A model generated the notes under the pieces. That model made no database searches. It was not told the DNA's origin and saw only the letters and a list, made by a program, of their open reading frames with translations. Shown here in pieces: positions 18,720-27,749 of a stretch of DNA of 64,000 nucleotides. The translations under genes were made by a program, and so were the position numbers. Source of the DNA: Paraliobacillus zengyii (lineage in GTDB: Bacteria; Bacillota; Bacilli; Bacillales; Amphibacillaceae); assembly GCF_003268595.1 (NCBI RefSeq), contig NZ_CP029797.1:1447501-1511500 (forward strand), written 5' to 3'. The first letter of the stretch is position 1; each line of letters begins with the position of its first letter.

Positions 18720-20006
18720 TTAGAATTGAGTGAATGTATTTTTACGTACATGTGGATAAACTTCTCGGCCCGCAATGGTATTTATGATTTGAATATTACG
18801 GTCTACCGCTAATCCTAGATTTGTCGCTCCGGTACCATGTGAATGTTCTAAATTTGTTACTGTGAAGAAGCGAGCTGGTTGCTCCTGTTTAAAAACAAGT
18901 TGATAATCTCTTGTTACTTGATAATGTTTATCATCTTCCCAAACAATTTTATCTTTAAAACGTTCAAAGAACCAAACAGGTATATTGGGTTTGTACCCAG
19001 TAGCTAGTATGATTTTATTACTTGTATAAGTGGATTGTTTATCCTCTTGCCATTGATGACACAACAATTGATAGTTTTTATCTTTTGCTGTGATACGCTT
19101 TATTTCTGTAAGTGGCTGAATGGTGACGTTTGGGTTATTGCCTCCGACCGATTGATGATAAAGCAGTTCATAAATCTTATGTAAAGTAGACTGATCAATA
19201 CCCTTCCGTAGTTGACTCAGTTCATCCAATGCCTTCATTCGTTCTTTATAAGATAGGGCATGAAAATAATCTACATAATCGGGCGTGAATACTTCTTGTC
19301 CAATTTTCGATGCATCTAATTGAAACAAACCAGCAGATCGAGTGATCCATGAGAGATGATAGTGATGGAATTTCTGTTCATGAAGCAAATCATAAAAAAC
19401 CTCTGCAGCGCTTTGACCTGAACCGATAATCGTAATTGATTTTGCAAGTTGGGTTTCTGATTTGTAGTCTAAATAATTATTCGTATGATAGACATCTGCT
19501 GAAGATAAGTTTTCCGTACCCTCTAGAACAAGTGGCTTACTTCCTGTTCCCAACACGACATGTTTTGCTTGATAACATTTCACTTTGTCCTCATTCCAAT
19601 GCTTCACTTTAACAATGTAATATGTATGATGATCTATCACATCAATCACTTCAGAGTGAAAGTAACAATTTGGTAATTGCTCAGCTACCCAGCGTCCATA
19701 GGAATCATATTCTTGCCTTGGTATAGTGAATTTCTGAAAAAAGTAAAAGGGATAAAGCCTATTTTGCGCGTGCAAGTAATTTAAAAATGTGTATTGGCTT
19801 TTGGGATTAGCGAATGTTACAAGATCGGCAAGAAACGAAACTTGTAAGTCTGTCCCATCGATTAGCATCCCAGGATGCCAGTGAAATTCAGGCGTTTGAT
19901 CGAAAAATAGCGCATCTAATTCTGACTGTTCATCTATGAGTGCTGCTAATCCAAGATTATAGGGGCCGATACCAATGCCAATAAAATCTAAGGTAGTAGT
20001 TTGCAT
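18720..20006 (-). CDS. L-lysine/L-ornithine N-hydroxylase family FAD monooxygenase
   Basis: A 428-residue flavin monooxygenase of the IucD/PvdA/SidA family, which hydroxylates the side-chain amine of lysine or ornithine in hydroxamate siderophore synthesis. FAD-binding motif GIGIGPYNLGLA is at residues 10-21, the NADPH motif IIGSGQSAAE near 195-204, and the ATGYKPN motif near 347. Full length for the family. Siderophore synthetase or export genes are not next to it, and I do not see a convincing Fur box upstream, so its pathway partner lies elsewhere or it is an orphan. Lysine and ornithine specificity cannot be told apart by eye. Confidence 0.87.
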   Translation of the reverse strand: MQTTTLDFIGIGIGPYNLGLAALIDEQSELDALFFDQTPEFHWHPGMLIDGTDLQVSFLADLVTFANPKSQYTFLNYLHAQNRLYPFYFFQKFTIPRQEYDSYGRWVAEQLPNCYFHSEVIDVIDHHTYYIVKVKHWNEDKVKCYQAKHVVLGTGSKPLVLEGTENLSSADVYHTNNYLDYKSETQLAKSITIIGSGQSAAEVFYDLLHEQKFHHYHLSWITRSAGLFQLDASKIGQEVFTPDYVDYFHALSYKERMKALDELSQLRKGIDQSTLHKIYELLYHQSVGGNNPNVTIQPLTEIKRITAKDKNYQLLCHQWQEDKQSTYTSNKIILATGYKPNIPVWFFERFKDKIVWEDDKHYQVTRDYQLVFKQEQPARFFTVTNLEHSHGTGATNLGLAVDRNIQIINTIAGREVYPHVRKNTFTQF

Positions 20007-20203
20007 CCGGAAAACCTTCTTTCATTTATAAGTATAATATTTATATACCCGTAACGTTATGTGATCAATCAAACGTCGCTTAATAATTATATATAGTCAC
20101 ATGAAGCAGCGTTCGTAAAATGTAATCATGATTTTAAACCACTATCGTTGGATATTTATGTTAATATTAATTCACCAAAAGATTATCAGGGAGGAATTTG
20201 AAT

Positions 20204-20650
20204 ATGGAGATCTATCAAGCCACGAGTGAAGATTTAGAAGGAGTAGCAAATTTATTTAATGATTATCGTGTATTTTATCAACAAAAATCAGATATAGAAG
20301 GTGCTAAGTCTTACATTAAAAAACGTTTAGAAACCAAGGATTCTGTTATATTTATTGTGAAAGCTAAACAAAAATATCTAGGATTCACACAACTATATCC
20401 GACATTTTCTTCCATATCTATGGCTAGAGCGTGGATTTTAAATGATTTGTTTGTAGATGGAGAAGCAAGAAAGCAAGGTATAGGAGAAATGCTTTTGCAA
20501 AGGGCGAAAGAGTTTGTCAGTGAAACAGGTGCTAAAAGTATAAGCCTGAGTACAGCGCCAGATAATTATTCGGCTCAAAGGTTATATGAAAAAAATGGTT
20601 ACATACGTGATACGGAATTTTATCATTATGAATTAATTTTGACTAAGTAA
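20204..20650 (+). CDS. GNAT family N-acetyltransferase
   Basis: A 148-residue acetyltransferase with the GNAT fold. The acetyl-CoA loop is ARKQGIGEMLLQRA (residues ~91-104), and the C-terminal YEKNGYIRDTEFYHYEL block is typical. ATG 20204 is nine bases after GGGAGG; a TTG two codons upstream is too close to the ribosome site. It is divergent to the hydroxylase gene. The substrate is unknown. Confidence 0.86.
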   Translation: MEIYQATSEDLEGVANLFNDYRVFYQQKSDIEGAKSYIKKRLETKDSVIFIVKAKQKYLGFTQLYPTFSSISMARAWILNDLFVDGEARKQGIGEMLLQRAKEFVSETGAKSISLSTAPDNYSAQRLYEKNGYIRDTEFYHYELILTK

Positions 20651-20690
20651 CTGTTTGAGACGTTATCCAATAAAATAGACCAATATAAAA

Positions 20691-20736
20691 TAGTAAAACC
20701 TGATTTCAATTTTTGGTGAGAAATCAGGTTTTACTA
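20691..20736 (+). terminator. terminator of the GNAT gene
   Basis: A 17-bp perfect stem (20691-20707 with 20720-20736) contains the A and T runs within the stem, and is probably active in both directions. Confidence 0.75.
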
Positions 20737-20852
20737 TTGAAAGCTTGATTGGATTCAATAGTCATTTAGAGATGAATTAATGTCTGGATCAATAAATTGT
20801 GCATACGTTTGCTTTAAAATCCATATATATTAAAGTTAAAGGAGGAAGCATT

Positions 20853-20894
20853 GTGATACGTGAGCCAGTTCCCCACAAGTTCGTTATGAAATAA
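20853..20894 (+). other. 13-codon ORF with strong ribosome site
   Basis: GTG 20853 lies seven bases behind AAAGGAGG and opens a 13-codon frame (start MIREPVPHKF) that stops with TAA. The ribosome site is far better than chance, but the peptide is tiny. It may be a leader peptide or the remnant start of a lost gene. Confidence 0.3.
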
Positions 20895-20933
20895 TAGGAT
20901 AAAAAAAGCCAATTAATTATTAATGTAAGCGTT

Positions 20934-20947
20934 TAAATTTTTTTAAA
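20934..20947 (+). promoter_or_regulatory. cre-like CcpA site upstream of sugar ABC operon
   Basis: TGTAAGCGTTTAAA matches the cre consensus TGWAANCGNTNWCA at all but one position. It ends six bases before the -35 of the operon promoter, which suggests carbon catabolite control. Confidence 0.6.
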
Positions 20948-20953
20948 AAGTTA

Positions 20954-20982
20954 TTGCTTTATAAAAAGGCCTATGGTATTGT
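20954..20982 (+). promoter_or_regulatory. promoter of the alpha-glucoside ABC operon
   Basis: TTGCTT (20954-20959) and TATTGT (20977-20982) are spaced 17 bases apart. The start point would be near 20989, just ahead of the LacI-type operator. Confidence 0.6.
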
Positions 20983-21000
20983 TTGTTTATACAAGTTAAT

Positions 21001-21012
21001 GCAAACGATTGC
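21001..21012 (+). promoter_or_regulatory. LacI-family operator
   Basis: GCAAACGATTGC is a near-perfect CG-centred palindrome placed about +12 from the predicted start. The same core appears as AAGCAAACGTTTGCTT at 25240-25255, directly after the lacI-type gene of this operon. A weaker CG-centred site (GTAAAACGCTTTC) lies at 21070-21082. Confidence 0.65.
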
Positions 21013-21111
21013 TTAAATTGAATAACAAAGCAATTAATGCAAGGGAATCACAAAATTCTACATTAATTTGTAAAACGCTTTCTTTAATAAATAATAAAGG
21101 GGAGATTTACA

Positions 21112-22407
21112 ATGAAGAACAAAAAATTTCTGTTTTTATCTCTAGCTTTCGTATTAAGTATTTTGCTAGCTGCTTGCGGGTCCGAAGATAGTAGTTCTGG
21201 TGACACGGAAACAGCAGAAGGAGATAAAGTAAGTATTGAGATATTCCAAGGGAAAGTAGAGTTTAAAGATCAATTCGAAGATTTAGTCGCTAAGTATGAA
21301 GAAGAAAACCCAAATGTTTCAATTACAGTTGAAACTGTAGGTGGGGGAACTGATTATGCGCCAGTGCTAAAGTCAGCATTTTCTTCGGGTGATGCACCAG
21401 ATATTTTTAATGTTACTGGTCCACAGGATGTAATCGATTATAAAGAATACTTAACAGACCTTTCTGATACAGCAGCAGCTCAGGCCGCTCTTGAGGGTAC
21501 ACTGACGGCAGTTACAGATGGTGATCAAATTCTTGGCTTACCATTTAATCAAGAAGGCTATGGTTTAGTTTATAATAAACGAATTTTTGAAGAAGCAGGT
21601 GTTAATGCAGAGGAGATACTCACTTTTGAAGATTTAGAAGAGGCTGTCAAAACAATCGATGGTATGAAAGAAGAACTAGGCATAGAAGGTGTGTTTGCAT
21701 TACCTGGTAAAGAAGCATGGGTTATGGGTGATCATTTAGCAAATGCGTTTTTAGCACCTGAATTTAATAATGATATTATGGAAGCGTTTAATGCTGAAAC
21801 AGTAACATTTGAAAGAGGAGATGAAATGAAGCGTTTCCTTGATTTACAAGCTGAATATTCTGTTGGACCTGTTTTAAGTCTAGATTATTCACAACAAGTC
21901 GAAGAGAACTTTTCGCTTGAACGTGTAGCGATGATTCAACAAGGTAACTGGGTTTACCCATCTGTCCAACAAATGGATGAAGAGTTAGCGCAAAACATTG
22001 GTATGTTACCAATTCCAGTTGAGGGATTAGAGGGACGCCTTCCAGTTGGCGTACCAAATAACTGGGCAGTTAATAATGAAGGTTCAGAAGCGGAAATTCA
22101 AGCATCTAAGGATTTCTTAGATTGGATGTATACATCTGAAGAAGGAAAGAGAGCAGTATTAGAAGACTTTAAATTCATTCCAGCTTATGAAGGTTATGAT
22201 ACAGAGATGATCTCAGATCCACTTTCAAAAGACGTCTATACGTATTCTGAAGCAGGTAATACAATTGGATGGATCTTCGGCGGATATCCAAGTAATCCAT
22301 GGGGTACAGACGTAATGGGATCAAACATGCAACGTTATTTAGCTGATGACATGACATGGGAAGAAGTAGTAGAAGATTCGATTGCTAAATGGGAAGAAAA
22401 GAGATAG
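21112..22407 (+). CDS. sugar ABC transporter substrate-binding lipoprotein
   Basis: A 431-residue extracellular lipoprotein of the MalE-type (carbohydrate uptake CUT1) family. The signal peptide ends in the lipobox LAACGS (Cys22), followed by an acidic Ser-rich linker and the two-lobe binding domain. It delivers an oligosaccharide, by context an alpha-glucoside, to the two permeases that follow. It is acidic, as expected for an exposed protein of a salt-tolerant species. ATG 21112 lies behind AAAGGGGAG. A hairpin right after the gene probably raises its mRNA level over that of the permeases. It is similar to the binding protein at 31295-32572. Confidence 0.9.
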   Translation: MKNKKFLFLSLAFVLSILLAACGSEDSSSGDTETAEGDKVSIEIFQGKVEFKDQFEDLVAKYEEENPNVSITVETVGGGTDYAPVLKSAFSSGDAPDIFNVTGPQDVIDYKEYLTDLSDTAAAQAALEGTLTAVTDGDQILGLPFNQEGYGLVYNKRIFEEAGVNAEEILTFEDLEEAVKTIDGMKEELGIEGVFALPGKEAWVMGDHLANAFLAPEFNNDIMEAFNAETVTFERGDEMKRFLDLQAEYSVGPVLSLDYSQQVEENFSLERVAMIQQGNWVYPSVQQMDEELAQNIGMLPIPVEGLEGRLPVGVPNNWAVNNEGSEAEIQASKDFLDWMYTSEEGKRAVLEDFKFIPAYEGYDTEMISDPLSKDVYTYSEAGNTIGWIFGGYPSNPWGTDVMGSNMQRYLADDMTWEEVVEDSIAKWEEKR

Positions 22408-22423
22408 GTAACTAACATATAGA

Positions 22424-22451
22424 ATCAAGCGATGTATATACATCGCTTGAT
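22424..22451 (+). terminator. intercistronic hairpin after the binding-protein gene
   Basis: A 28-bp perfect palindrome followed by ATTTTC. Such hairpins between binding protein and permease genes act as partial terminators or 3' stabilisers. Confidence 0.65.
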
Positions 22452-22478
22452 ATTTTCATACAAACGGAGGGGATCAAC

Positions 22479-23339
22479 ATGCGAAATCGTGATCTAGCTT
22501 TTTGGTTATTTTTAACACCTGTTTTATTAGGGTTAGGTTTAGTGGTAATTGTTCCATTGATTTATGGTACGATATACTCCTTTACGAATTGGAATGGTTT
22601 AACAGCTGATAAATTTGTTGGATTAGAACATTACATTAATCTATTTCAAGATAAAGGTTTTTTAAACTCGATTTGGTTCACGATAAAGTTTTCGGTTGTA
22701 ACGGTATTTTTACTTAATTTTTTTGGTTTAAGCTTAGCATTACTTGTAACACGAAAACTAAAGTCTGCTAATTTTTTACGAACAATCTTTTTTATGCCTA
22801 ACTTAATTGGTGGTTTAATACTAGGTTTTATCTGGCAGTTTATTTTCGTTAGTGTATTTGATGATGTCGGACAATTATTAGGAGTTGAAAGTTTACAAGG
22901 TTGGCTAGCGACAACTGCTACCGGTTTTTGGGGCTTAGTTATTTTAACTGTATGGCAAATGTCTGGTTATATTATGATTATTTACATTGCTTATTTACAA
23001 AACATTCCAAATGAATTAATCGAATCCTCTAAGATAGATGGTGCAAATAGTTTCCAACGTTTCAGAAGTATTACGTTTCCATTAGTTGCTCCAGCTTTTA
23101 CAGTTAGTATGTTCTTGACACTATCAACATCATTTAAAATGTATGATCAAAACTTATCATTAACAAATGGTGGACCATTCGAATCAACGCAAATGGTAGC
23201 GATGAATATTGTTCGGACAGCATTTGGAGCTAATGAAATGGCTTATGGACAGGCTAAAGCAGTCGTATTCTTCATTATTGTAGCGGTAATTTCATTAACA
23301 CAAGTGTATTACAACAAGAAACGGGAGGTTGACATGTAA
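22479..23339 (+). CDS. sugar ABC transporter permease, MalF/UgpA type
   Basis: A 286-residue inner permease with six membrane helices. The cytosolic EAA loop that docks the ATPase is ELIESSKIDGANSFQRFRSITFPLVAP (near residues 180-206). ATG 22479 follows GGAGGGG. Its last base overlaps the next gene (TAATG), so the two permeases are translated as a pair. No ATPase gene follows; a shared MsmX-type ATPase is expected. Confidence 0.92.
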   Translation: MRNRDLAFWLFLTPVLLGLGLVVIVPLIYGTIYSFTNWNGLTADKFVGLEHYINLFQDKGFLNSIWFTIKFSVVTVFLLNFFGLSLALLVTRKLKSANFLRTIFFMPNLIGGLILGFIWQFIFVSVFDDVGQLLGVESLQGWLATTATGFWGLVILTVWQMSGYIMIIYIAYLQNIPNELIESSKIDGANSFQRFRSITFPLVAPAFTVSMFLTLSTSFKMYDQNLSLTNGGPFESTQMVAMNIVRTAFGANEMAYGQAKAVVFFIIVAVISLTQVYYNKKREVDM

Positions 23340-24154
23340 TGAAGCATAAGAGAAAAAAATATCTTGGAGAAATAGTAGCAGTATTACTTGGTTTAATCTG
23401 GCTTTCCCCGTTTTATTTAATGCTTGTTAATGCATTTAAATCAAAAAGAGAAATCTTTACTGATGTTTTAGGTTTACCAGAAGGTCTAGAAACAACCAAC
23501 TTTGTTGAGGCGTTTGTTGATTTAGACTTTATTAACTCCTTAATGAATTCGTTAATTGTGACAGGTGTAAGTATTGCCATTATTGTGTTTTTCTCTTCTA
23601 TGGCAGGTTATGCTTTAGCGCGAAATAAAAGTAAACTAAGTGGACTGATTTTGCTTCTTTTTGTTGGTGCGATGTTAATCCCGTTCCAATCTGTAATGAT
23701 TCCATTGGTTGCACTATTTGGGAAGGTTGAATTGCTAAATCGCTTTGGACTCGTTTTCATGTACTTGGGTTTTGGTTCTAGTTTATCTATTTTCTTATAC
23801 CATGGTGCAATGACTGGAATTTCACGCTCACTAGATGAGGCAGCGATTATCGATGGTGCAAATAAATTCCAAACATTTCGTTATATTATCTTTCCGTTAT
23901 TAAAACCAATCTCGATGACAGTTGGTATTTTAAATGTCATATGGATCTGGAATGACTATCTCTTACCATCTCTTGTGTTAAGTGAGAGTAATGCGACGAT
24001 CCCATTGAAAATGTTCTATTTCTTTGGTCAGTATACAAAACAATGGCATTTAGCCTTAGCTGGTTTAACGATTGCTATTATTCCAGTAGTTATTGGTTAT
24101 TTCTTCGCACAGAAACAAATCATTGCAGGAGTAGCAGAGGGTGCTGTAAAATAA
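23339..24154 (+). CDS. sugar ABC transporter permease, MalG/UgpE type
   Basis: A 271-residue permease with six helices and the EAA loop LDEAAIIDGANKFQTFRYIIFPLLKP near residues 160-185. It forms the heterodimeric channel with the preceding gene, overlapping it by one base. The C-terminus QKQIIAGVAEGAVK is typical of this subfamily and nearly repeats that of the paralogue at 29480-30301. Confidence 0.92.
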   Translation: MKHKRKKYLGEIVAVLLGLIWLSPFYLMLVNAFKSKREIFTDVLGLPEGLETTNFVEAFVDLDFINSLMNSLIVTGVSIAIIVFFSSMAGYALARNKSKLSGLILLLFVGAMLIPFQSVMIPLVALFGKVELLNRFGLVFMYLGFGSSLSIFLYHGAMTGISRSLDEAAIIDGANKFQTFRYIIFPLLKPISMTVGILNVIWIWNDYLLPSLVLSESNATIPLKMFYFFGQYTKQWHLALAGLTIAIIPVVIGYFFAQKQIIAGVAEGAVK

Positions 24155-24195
24155 CAGTATTAACTAATTGAATTTAGTAGTAAGTAGGTGAAGAG

Positions 24196-25212
24196 ATGGC
24201 AGTTACAATAAAAGATGTAGCTAAAGAGGCGAATGTGGCAACTTCAACGGTTTCACGTGTTATTTCAGATAGTCCTAATATTAGTGAAAAAACAAAGCGA
24301 AAAGTACGCAAAGTAATGGAGGAAATGGGTTACTATATTAATTTAAACGCGCGTGTTTTAGTACAACAGTCTACACAAAACATTGGAATTGTGATGAAAA
24401 ACTCAACGATTGAGTCCTTGCATGATCCATTCTTTCCAGTAGTGTTACAAGGTATTAGTTCTTATGCGAACAAGCAAGACTTTAGTATTAGTATAACTAC
24501 CGGTGATACCGAAGAAGCGATTTTACATGATGTAGAGAAGATGGTGCAAGGGAAACGTGTAGATGGCATGGTGGTTACTTATTCGAAAGAGAATGATAAG
24601 GTAGTACCCTATTTATTAAAATGTGGAATTCCCTTTGTAGTAGTTGGTAAGCCAGTTGTACACACAAACGAAATCATGTACGTCAATAATGATAATGTTC
24701 TAGCAGCAAAAGATGCGACAGAACACCTTATAAAATTAGGACATGAAAAAATAGCCTTTATTGGTGGAGATAATGAATTCGAAGTTTCCATTTCAAGATT
24801 AAGAGGTTACCAAGAAACAATGCAATTACATGCACTCAAGCTGAATGAATCATACGTTAAAGAAGCGCCAAGTTCGGATTGCATAGAAAGAATTGTTACT
24901 GAATTGTTAGCATTGCCAGATCGGCCAACCGCTATTATAGGAACAGATGATTTAACTTCGTTGCATATTATGTCTGTATTAAGAAAAAAGCATGTCCATG
25001 TTCCAGAAGACATTAGTTTGATTAGCTTTAATAATACGATGGTTGCACAATTATCGAACCCTAGTTTAACATCAATTGATACGAATGTTTTTCAACTTGG
25101 CTATGAAGCGGCGCGTTGTCTAATTGAGGAGATTAAAGAACGGTCAACCTATGCAAAAAGTGTCATTATACCAACTAAGATAGAGATAAGAGATTCCACT
25201 GCACCTATTTAA
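24196..25212 (+). CDS. LacI family transcriptional regulator
   Basis: A 338-residue repressor: helix-turn-helix at residues 4-25 (IKDVAKEANVATSTVSRVI), hinge helix around 45-58, then a periplasmic-binding-protein-like effector domain. It lies between the transporter and hydrolase genes of the island, with GCAAACG-core operators both before the transporter and just after itself. Self-contained local control of the alpha-glucoside genes is therefore likely, with the imported sugar or its product as inducer (inference). Confidence 0.92.
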   Translation: MAVTIKDVAKEANVATSTVSRVISDSPNISEKTKRKVRKVMEEMGYYINLNARVLVQQSTQNIGIVMKNSTIESLHDPFFPVVLQGISSYANKQDFSISITTGDTEEAILHDVEKMVQGKRVDGMVVTYSKENDKVVPYLLKCGIPFVVVGKPVVHTNEIMYVNNDNVLAAKDATEHLIKLGHEKIAFIGGDNEFEVSISRLRGYQETMQLHALKLNESYVKEAPSSDCIERIVTELLALPDRPTAIIGTDDLTSLHIMSVLRKKHVHVPEDISLISFNNTMVAQLSNPSLTSIDTNVFQLGYEAARCLIEEIKERSTYAKSVIIPTKIEIRDSTAPI

Positions 25213-25239
25213 AATAAAGGCAATTTTTTTTAATAGATA

Positions 25240-25255
25240 AAGCAAACGTTTGCTT
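25240..25255 (+). promoter_or_regulatory. LacI-family operator, perfect 16-bp palindrome
   Basis: AAGCAAACGTTTGCTT is fully symmetric around CG and overlaps the start of a TATGAT -10-like box (25255-25260) ahead of the YesL-like gene. It shares its core with the site at 21001-21012. Confidence 0.72.
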
Positions 25256-25306
25256 ATGATTTGCATAAAAGTGTCATGATGTAGGTGATTAAAGGAGTAG
25301 AGACTT

Positions 25307-25975
25307 ATGAATACAATGATGAGCGGACTTTTCAGAATAACGGAATGGATTATGCGATTTTCGGTCGTAAATCTATTATGGCTAGCCTTTAATTTGCCAA
25401 TTGTTTTGTTACTAGTAAGTGCAATCTATACAGAAGGAGCCTTTCCGTACTTCTTTTATATACCAATCATAATCCTCGCGCCATTTCTTTTCTTTCCAGC
25501 AACAACAGCGATGTTTGCAATGGTAAGAGATTGGATTATGGAACAAGAACAAAAATCTCTTATTAGTAGCTATTGGAAGTATTATCAGACAAATTATAAA
25601 AACAGTTTGATTAGTGGTTTAGTATTAACGTTGATTTGGACGGTCCTAATTGTTGACTTTTATTTCTTCCAGCAGACAAATGTTATTTTATTTTTCACAT
25701 TTATCTTATTTGGGATTGTTTTATATGTCTATACACTTATCTTTTTCGCAGTACTTGTGCACTATGACATTGCGTTAAAAGCAGTGTTTAAAAATTCCTT
25801 TTTACTCACATTAGGCAGTCCAATTCTTTTTCTTGCGGTACTAGTTACCAGTGTAATTATTTTATATGTAAGTATTAATGGCTTACTTTTTTTATTTCTA
25901 TTCTTTACTGGTAGTTTGATCGCTTTTATTACCTTCTCAGCATTTTACCGTCTATATATGAATTTGAGTAAATAA
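25307..25975 (+). CDS. DUF624 family (YesL-like) membrane protein
   Basis: A 222-residue membrane protein with five or six hydrophobic helices. The N-terminal part (RITEWIMRFSVVNLLWLAFNLP) and the following FPATTAMFAMVRDW are the hallmark of DUF624/YesL proteins, which sit in sugar-uptake loci of bacilli. Its role is unknown; it may help assembly or sensing of the importer. ATG 25307 follows AAAGGAG. It has its own operator and probably starts the hydrolase transcript. Confidence 0.85.
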   Translation: MNTMMSGLFRITEWIMRFSVVNLLWLAFNLPIVLLLVSAIYTEGAFPYFFYIPIIILAPFLFFPATTAMFAMVRDWIMEQEQKSLISSYWKYYQTNYKNSLISGLVLTLIWTVLIVDFYFFQQTNVILFFTFILFGIVLYVYTLIFFAVLVHYDIALKAVFKNSFLLTLGSPILFLAVLVTSVIILYVSINGLLFLFLFFTGSLIAFITFSAFYRLYMNLSK

Positions 25976-26043
25976 TATAGAGAGAAATAAGGTAATTAAT
26001 TTTGTGAAAATCATTCCCAATAATAAAATTTTGGAGGGGTTAG

Positions 26044-27729
26044 ATGCCTAAACAATGGTGGAAAGAAGCAGTAGTTTATCAAATTTACCCAAGAAGTTTT
26101 AACGACAGTAATAAAGATGGTATTGGTGATTTAAAAGGTATTACAGAGAAACTTGATTATCTTGCAAAACTAGGCATTGAGGTGATTTGGTTATCTCCGG
26201 TATATCAATCACCAAATGATGATAATGGTTACGATATTAGTGATTATCGTGCCATCATGGATGAATTCGGTACACTGGAAGATTTTGATGAAATGGTAAC
26301 GGAAGCTCACAAACGCTCTATAAAAATCATGATGGATCTCGTTGTTAATCATACATCGGATGAACACGAATGGTTTGCCTCTTCACGTTCATCAAAAGAC
26401 AGCGCTTTCCGTGATTATTATATTTGGAAACCGGCTAAGAAGGATGGAATGCCACCAACAAATTGGGGTGCAGCATTCGGAGGCAGTGTGTGGCAATATG
26501 ATGAGAAATCGAATGCATACTATCTTCATCTATTTAGTAAAAAACAACCAGATTTAAATTGGGAAAACAAAGATGTCCGTCATGAAGTGTATAGCGTAAT
26601 GACCTACTGGTTGGATCGTGGTGTAGATGGGTTCCGAATGGACGTTATAAATATGATCTCTAAAGATCAACAGTACCCAGAAGGAGAAATGGTAGAGACT
26701 GGTTATAGTGATGGCTCACCATACTATTTGAATGGGCCTCGGATTCATGAATTTTTACAAGAAATGAATCAACAAGTATTAAGTAAATATGACACGATTA
26801 CGGTAGGTGAGATGCCTGGCGTTAATGCTGAACAAGCACGTTTGTATACTGGTGAGAATCGAAATGAACTAAATATGGTTTTTCATTTTGAACACGTAGA
26901 TATAGGAAGTGGGAAGTTTGGTAAATGGACGCCACAACCATGGCAACTAACTGAATTGAAAACAATCTTTTCGCGATGGCAAGAAGGTTTAGAAAGAGAT
27001 GGTTGGAACAGTTTATATTGGAGTAATCATGATCAACCACGAGCTATTTCGAGATTTGCGAATGACTCTGAGGAGTATCGTGAGGTCTCAGGTAAAATGT
27101 TGGCAACCTGTTTGCATATGCTAAAAGGTACACCCTATATATATCAAGGGGAAGAGATTGGAATGACGAATGTTGCGTTCGAAACAATTGATTCATACCG
27201 TGATATTGAAACAATAAATGCCTATCTAGATTACACAAAGAAAGATCTATTAAGTGAACAAGAAATGATTCAAGCAATTCATGCACGTAGTCGTGATAAT
27301 GCACGGACGCCAATGCAATGGTCGAATGCGTTAAATGCTGGATTCACCGAAGGGAAACCATGGATTCCGCTTAATCCAAACTATCCATTTATTAATGCGG
27401 ATAAAGCACAATCAGATTCGAATTCTATTTTTTATTATTACCAACAATTAATAGCATTACGAAAAAAACATCCAGTTATTGTCCATGGCAAATATGAATT
27501 ATTACTCGATGATGATGAACAAATCTATGCCTATACAAGAAAATGGAAGGAAGACACGTTACTTGTTATCTGTAATTTTTCTAGTGAGTCCGTAAGCTTT
27601 CATCTTCCAAAGCACATATCATTTAATGAGAAAAATATATTACTAGCAAACTATGATGTAAGTGAAAAAGATCCAATAGAGAACATTACTTTAAAAGCCT
27701 ACGAAGCACGAGTGTACAACTTAAGATAA
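26044..27729 (+). CDS. malL: oligo-1,6-glucosidase (GH13)
   Basis: A 561-residue cytosolic GH13 alpha-glucosidase. The nucleophile is Asp200 in GFRMDVIN, the acid/base Glu256 in VGEMPG and the third acid Asp330 in NHDQPR; the start VYQIYPRSFNDSNKDGIGD is typical. The residue after the nucleophile is Val, the form linked in this subfamily to alpha-1,6 cleavage (isomaltose, isomalto-oligosaccharides). It follows the YesL-like gene and is 20 bases from a second GH13 gene with the alternative residue. Confidence 0.92.
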   Translation: MPKQWWKEAVVYQIYPRSFNDSNKDGIGDLKGITEKLDYLAKLGIEVIWLSPVYQSPNDDNGYDISDYRAIMDEFGTLEDFDEMVTEAHKRSIKIMMDLVVNHTSDEHEWFASSRSSKDSAFRDYYIWKPAKKDGMPPTNWGAAFGGSVWQYDEKSNAYYLHLFSKKQPDLNWENKDVRHEVYSVMTYWLDRGVDGFRMDVINMISKDQQYPEGEMVETGYSDGSPYYLNGPRIHEFLQEMNQQVLSKYDTITVGEMPGVNAEQARLYTGENRNELNMVFHFEHVDIGSGKFGKWTPQPWQLTELKTIFSRWQEGLERDGWNSLYWSNHDQPRAISRFANDSEEYREVSGKMLATCLHMLKGTPYIYQGEEIGMTNVAFETIDSYRDIETINAYLDYTKKDLLSEQEMIQAIHARSRDNARTPMQWSNALNAGFTEGKPWIPLNPNYPFINADKAQSDSNSIFYYYQQLIALRKKHPVIVHGKYELLLDDDEQIYAYTRKWKEDTLLVICNFSSESVSFHLPKHISFNEKNILLANYDVSEKDPIENITLKAYEARVYNLR

Positions 27730-27749
27730 AGGATTAGAGGGGGACGATC

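Noticed and set aside
20007..20203. Fur box between the hydroxylase and GNAT genes
   Set aside because: AT-rich near-palindromes are present, but none resembles the GATAATGATAATCATTATC consensus well enough.
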